In this document: positions 6,601-8,435 of the stretch, piece after piece
How the letters are laid out: every line of letters begins with the position of its first letter
Position numbering within the stretch: position 1 is the first letter of the stretch
Assembly (NCBI GenBank): GCA_014523485.1
Contig: JAATVK010000225.1
Coordinates: 1 to 8,435, forward strand
DNA length: 8,435 nucleotides
Origin: Nitrososphaerales archaeon TH5894
Lineage (GTDB): Archaea; Thermoproteota; Nitrososphaeria; Nitrososphaerales; Nitrososphaeraceae
Reading direction: 5' to 3'
The notes under the pieces: model-generated
What the model was told of the DNA's origin: nothing
The model's input: only the letters and a program-made list of their open reading frames with translations
Database searches by the model: none
Position numbers and translations under genes: made by a program

Positions 6601-8435
6601 TTGATAGATCTATCAGTTTTCAAAAATAATGTTTCATTATTATTGATAATAATTATTATTGGAATTGGTTCTCTATCTATCATATCTTATCAATCGGCTT
6701 CTTTTACAGCCGACGAAATAAAGAAAATAGCAGAAGAGGATATTAAATCCAATGCTAGAATTCAAGCCTACGATTTATCTAGGATACTTGTTCATAGTCT
6801 TGACTCTATAAACTCTAACTTAAAAGTTTTAACATCCTCCCCCTTTCTTTTTGAAAGTGATATTGATCAAGTTCAAAACCTACTTTATTCCGCACAATCG
6901 TCTACACTCAATATTACAGATGCATATTACTGGATAGATGTGAATGGCAGAATTGTGACGTCTAGTAAAATATATCAAACTGATAAAGCTAATGAAATTT
7001 TAGATACTCAAAATCAACCTTTTTTCCTTAATCCTAAAAAGACACTGACTCCATATTATAGTACTTCAATTACATCTAAAGGAACCCCATCATCGTTTTT
7101 ATACATTTCTTACCCTTTAATTAAACAACAAATATTAAAATACCAAAACAATACTTATAATGCCCAACAAATATTTAATGGAGTACTTGTAGCAGCAATA
7201 AGTGTAAAATCACTCGGTATCTTTCTTCAAAATGAAATGACATCTTCAATTATTGGAAATGTAGGATTGATGGATCGAGATGGTGTTATAATATACGCAA
7301 GAAATCAGTCACTAATAGGTAATAATTATATATCAAATGAATTCCAATCTTTAATACCCAATGATCTGAGGGAAAGTTATAATAAAATTATAAAAAAAGG
7401 TTTAGAAGGAAAATCTTTAGCAGAAGATTTAACCTATAATGGATCAACTATAACACTCTCATATGAACCGATTGTAATAAATGGAAAATATCTATGGACA
7501 TTATACGTAAGTTTTCCGCATCAATTGGCAAGTAATGTAGGTTCCCTAATAGCACAACAAAATAATTTTAGTACTCTAATTGTAGTTATAACTGGTTCAG
7601 TTACTTTTGGAATTATCTATCTAATTTTATCATGGAATAAGAGATTAGAAAGAGAAGTCAATACAAGGACAGGTGAATTAAAAAATACAAATATATCCCT
7701 TGTGAGGTCAAACGAGCTTCTTGAAGAAGCAAATGAACAATTAAAAGTACATGATAAAATGCAAAAAGAATTTATCAATATCGCTGCACATGAATTAAGA
7801 ACTCCAATAATGCCTATCCTTGGAGAAGTCGAATTAATTGAAGAAGATCTTGATCCTAAAACTAAAACCGTCAAAGTAGAAGAAGAACAGATTCAATTGA
7901 TCATACGTAATGCTAAAAGGTTAGACAGATTAGCATCTGATATTCTGGATGTTACTAAGATTGAAAGTAATTCATTAAAGCTAGACAAAGTCTATTTTAA
8001 TCTTAATGATATTATATCTAATTCTATTAGAGACATCCAAAATCAAGTTTCTTCAGGAGATATAGGAACTAAAAATATAAAAATATTGTATGAGCCTATT
8101 GACATAAAAGTATTTGGAGATAAAGAAAGAATCAATCAAGTAGTTAGTAATTTATTAAGTAATGCATTAAAATTTACCGATGAGGGGTTTATAAAGATCA
8201 AAATAGAAAATACAAACAACAGTATTATTGTTAGCGTAGAAGATACTGGAAGTGGAATCCATCCTGAAATTTTTCCACGTTTATTTTGTAAATTTGCTAC
8301 GAAATCTGATAAAGGAACAGGTTTGGGCTTATACATTTCAAAAAATATTATAGATGCTCATGGAGGCCGAATTTGGGCACAAAACCATAAATCAGGAATT
8401 GGAGCAAAGTTCTTCTTTAGTCTACCCTTAAATAA
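6601..8435 (+). CDS. Membrane sensor histidine kinase with dCache-like sensor (3' end cut by window)
   Basis: A two-component sensor, open from TTG 6601 to the window edge (611 codons). TAG at 6598-6600 directly precedes the TTG, which is thus the first available start. In order: a short N-terminus and membrane helix (about 11-33, rich in Ile/Leu); an external region (about 34-322) with two PAS-like Cache units, seen at YYWIDVNGRIVTS (109-121) and GLMDRDGVIIYARN (222-235); a second helix (about 324-345); and a charged linker (346-390) that looks coiled-coil, without an obvious HAMP. The HisKA domain has FINIAAHELRTP with phospho-acceptor H397. The ATPase domain has RINQVVSNLLSNALKF (N517, N521), VEDTGSG (D548) and KGTGLGLYIS (G572-G576), then HGGRIWA. 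It should end just past the window, as FFFSLPLN is the usual terminus. No receiver domain is seen. The partner regulator and the ligand are unknown. Confidence 0.9.
   Translation, partial: MIDLSVFKNNVSLLLIIIIIGIGSLSIISYQSASFTADEIKKIAEEDIKSNARIQAYDLSRILVHSLDSINSNLKVLTSSPFLFESDIDQVQNLLYSAQSSTLNITDAYYWIDVNGRIVTSSKIYQTDKANEILDTQNQPFFLNPKKTLTPYYSTSITSKGTPSSFLYISYPLIKQQILKYQNNTYNAQQIFNGVLVAAISVKSLGIFLQNEMTSSIIGNVGLMDRDGVIIYARNQSLIGNNYISNEFQSLIPNDLRESYNKIIKKGLEGKSLAEDLTYNGSTITLSYEPIVINGKYLWTLYVSFPHQLASNVGSLIAQQNNFSTLIVVITGSVTFGIIYLILSWNKRLEREVNTRTGELKNTNISLVRSNELLEEANEQLKVHDKMQKEFINIAAHELRTPIMPILGEVELIEEDLDPKTKTVKVEEEQIQLIIRNAKRLDRLASDILDVTKIESNSLKLDKVYFNLNDIISNSIRDIQNQVSSGDIGTKNIKILYEPIDIKVFGDKERINQVVSNLLSNALKFTDEGFIKIKIENTNNSIIVSVEDTGSGIHPEIFPRLFCKFATKSDKGTGLGLYISKNIIDAHGGRIWAQNHKSGIGAKFFFSLPLN
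6602..6615 (+). repeat. Perfect 14-bp palindrome on the kinase start codon
   Basis: TGATAGATCTATCA reads identically on both strands and begins at the second base of the TTG start codon. It could be an operator for a dimeric regulator, or a weak mRNA structure masking the start. It could also be chance. Confidence 0.5.

Noticed and set aside
7617..7874. - strand open frames within the kinase (7617-7874 and 8136-8336)
   Set aside because: They lie opposite the HisKA and ATPase domains, and their composition is that expected of reverse-strand shadows.

Overview
The window reads as a piece of an AT-rich ammonia-oxidising archaeon (Nitrososphaeria, formerly Thaumarchaeota; the base composition, roughly 30% G+C by eye, would suit a Nitrosocosmicus-like genome, but the genus is a guess). 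Support comes from archaeal-type information genes (diphthine synthase DphB, the rRNA endonuclease Nob1, a tRNA-Ile without encoded CCA), the LysW carrier-protein route to lysine/arginine, a GvpD/KaiC-like ATPase, frequent TTG/GTG starts, and a histidine kinase whose catalytic-domain wording (HELRTPIMPILG, KFATKSDKGTGLGL) resembles kinases that are abundant in that class.

Layout. Bases 1-2091, + strand: the end of lysW, then lysX (GTGA stop/start overlap) and lysK (7-nt gap). LysW is the small carrier protein, LysX ligates the amino-acid precursor to the C-terminus of LysW, and LysK releases the finished lysine or ornithine. Bases 2127-3218: dphB, a diphthine synthase fused to a C-terminal DUF357-like domain, 35 nt after lysK and perhaps co-transcribed. 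Bases 3314-4711: a two-domain RecA/KaiC-superfamily ATPase of GvpD type, with a good Shine-Dalgarno site. Bases 4871-4944, - strand: tRNA-Ile(GAT), with a likely TATA box at 4987-4996. Bases 5124-6435, + strand: an overlapping pair, NAD kinase and Nob1. Bases 6601-8435, + strand: a membrane histidine kinase with a dCache-type sensor, still open at the right edge of the window.

No mobile element, CRISPR array, rRNA or obvious foreign island is visible. No gap between genes exceeds 300 bases. The gaps are AT-rich and hold only promoter- or terminator-like tracts, noted below.

The points most worth a second look are: the LysW C-terminus, which reads EDWGQ where the characterised carriers end in Glu; the DphB-DUF357 fusion; the GvpD-like protein with a degenerate second domain; and a perfect 14-bp palindrome lying on the TTG start codon of the histidine kinase. 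I see no convincing complete undescribed system.
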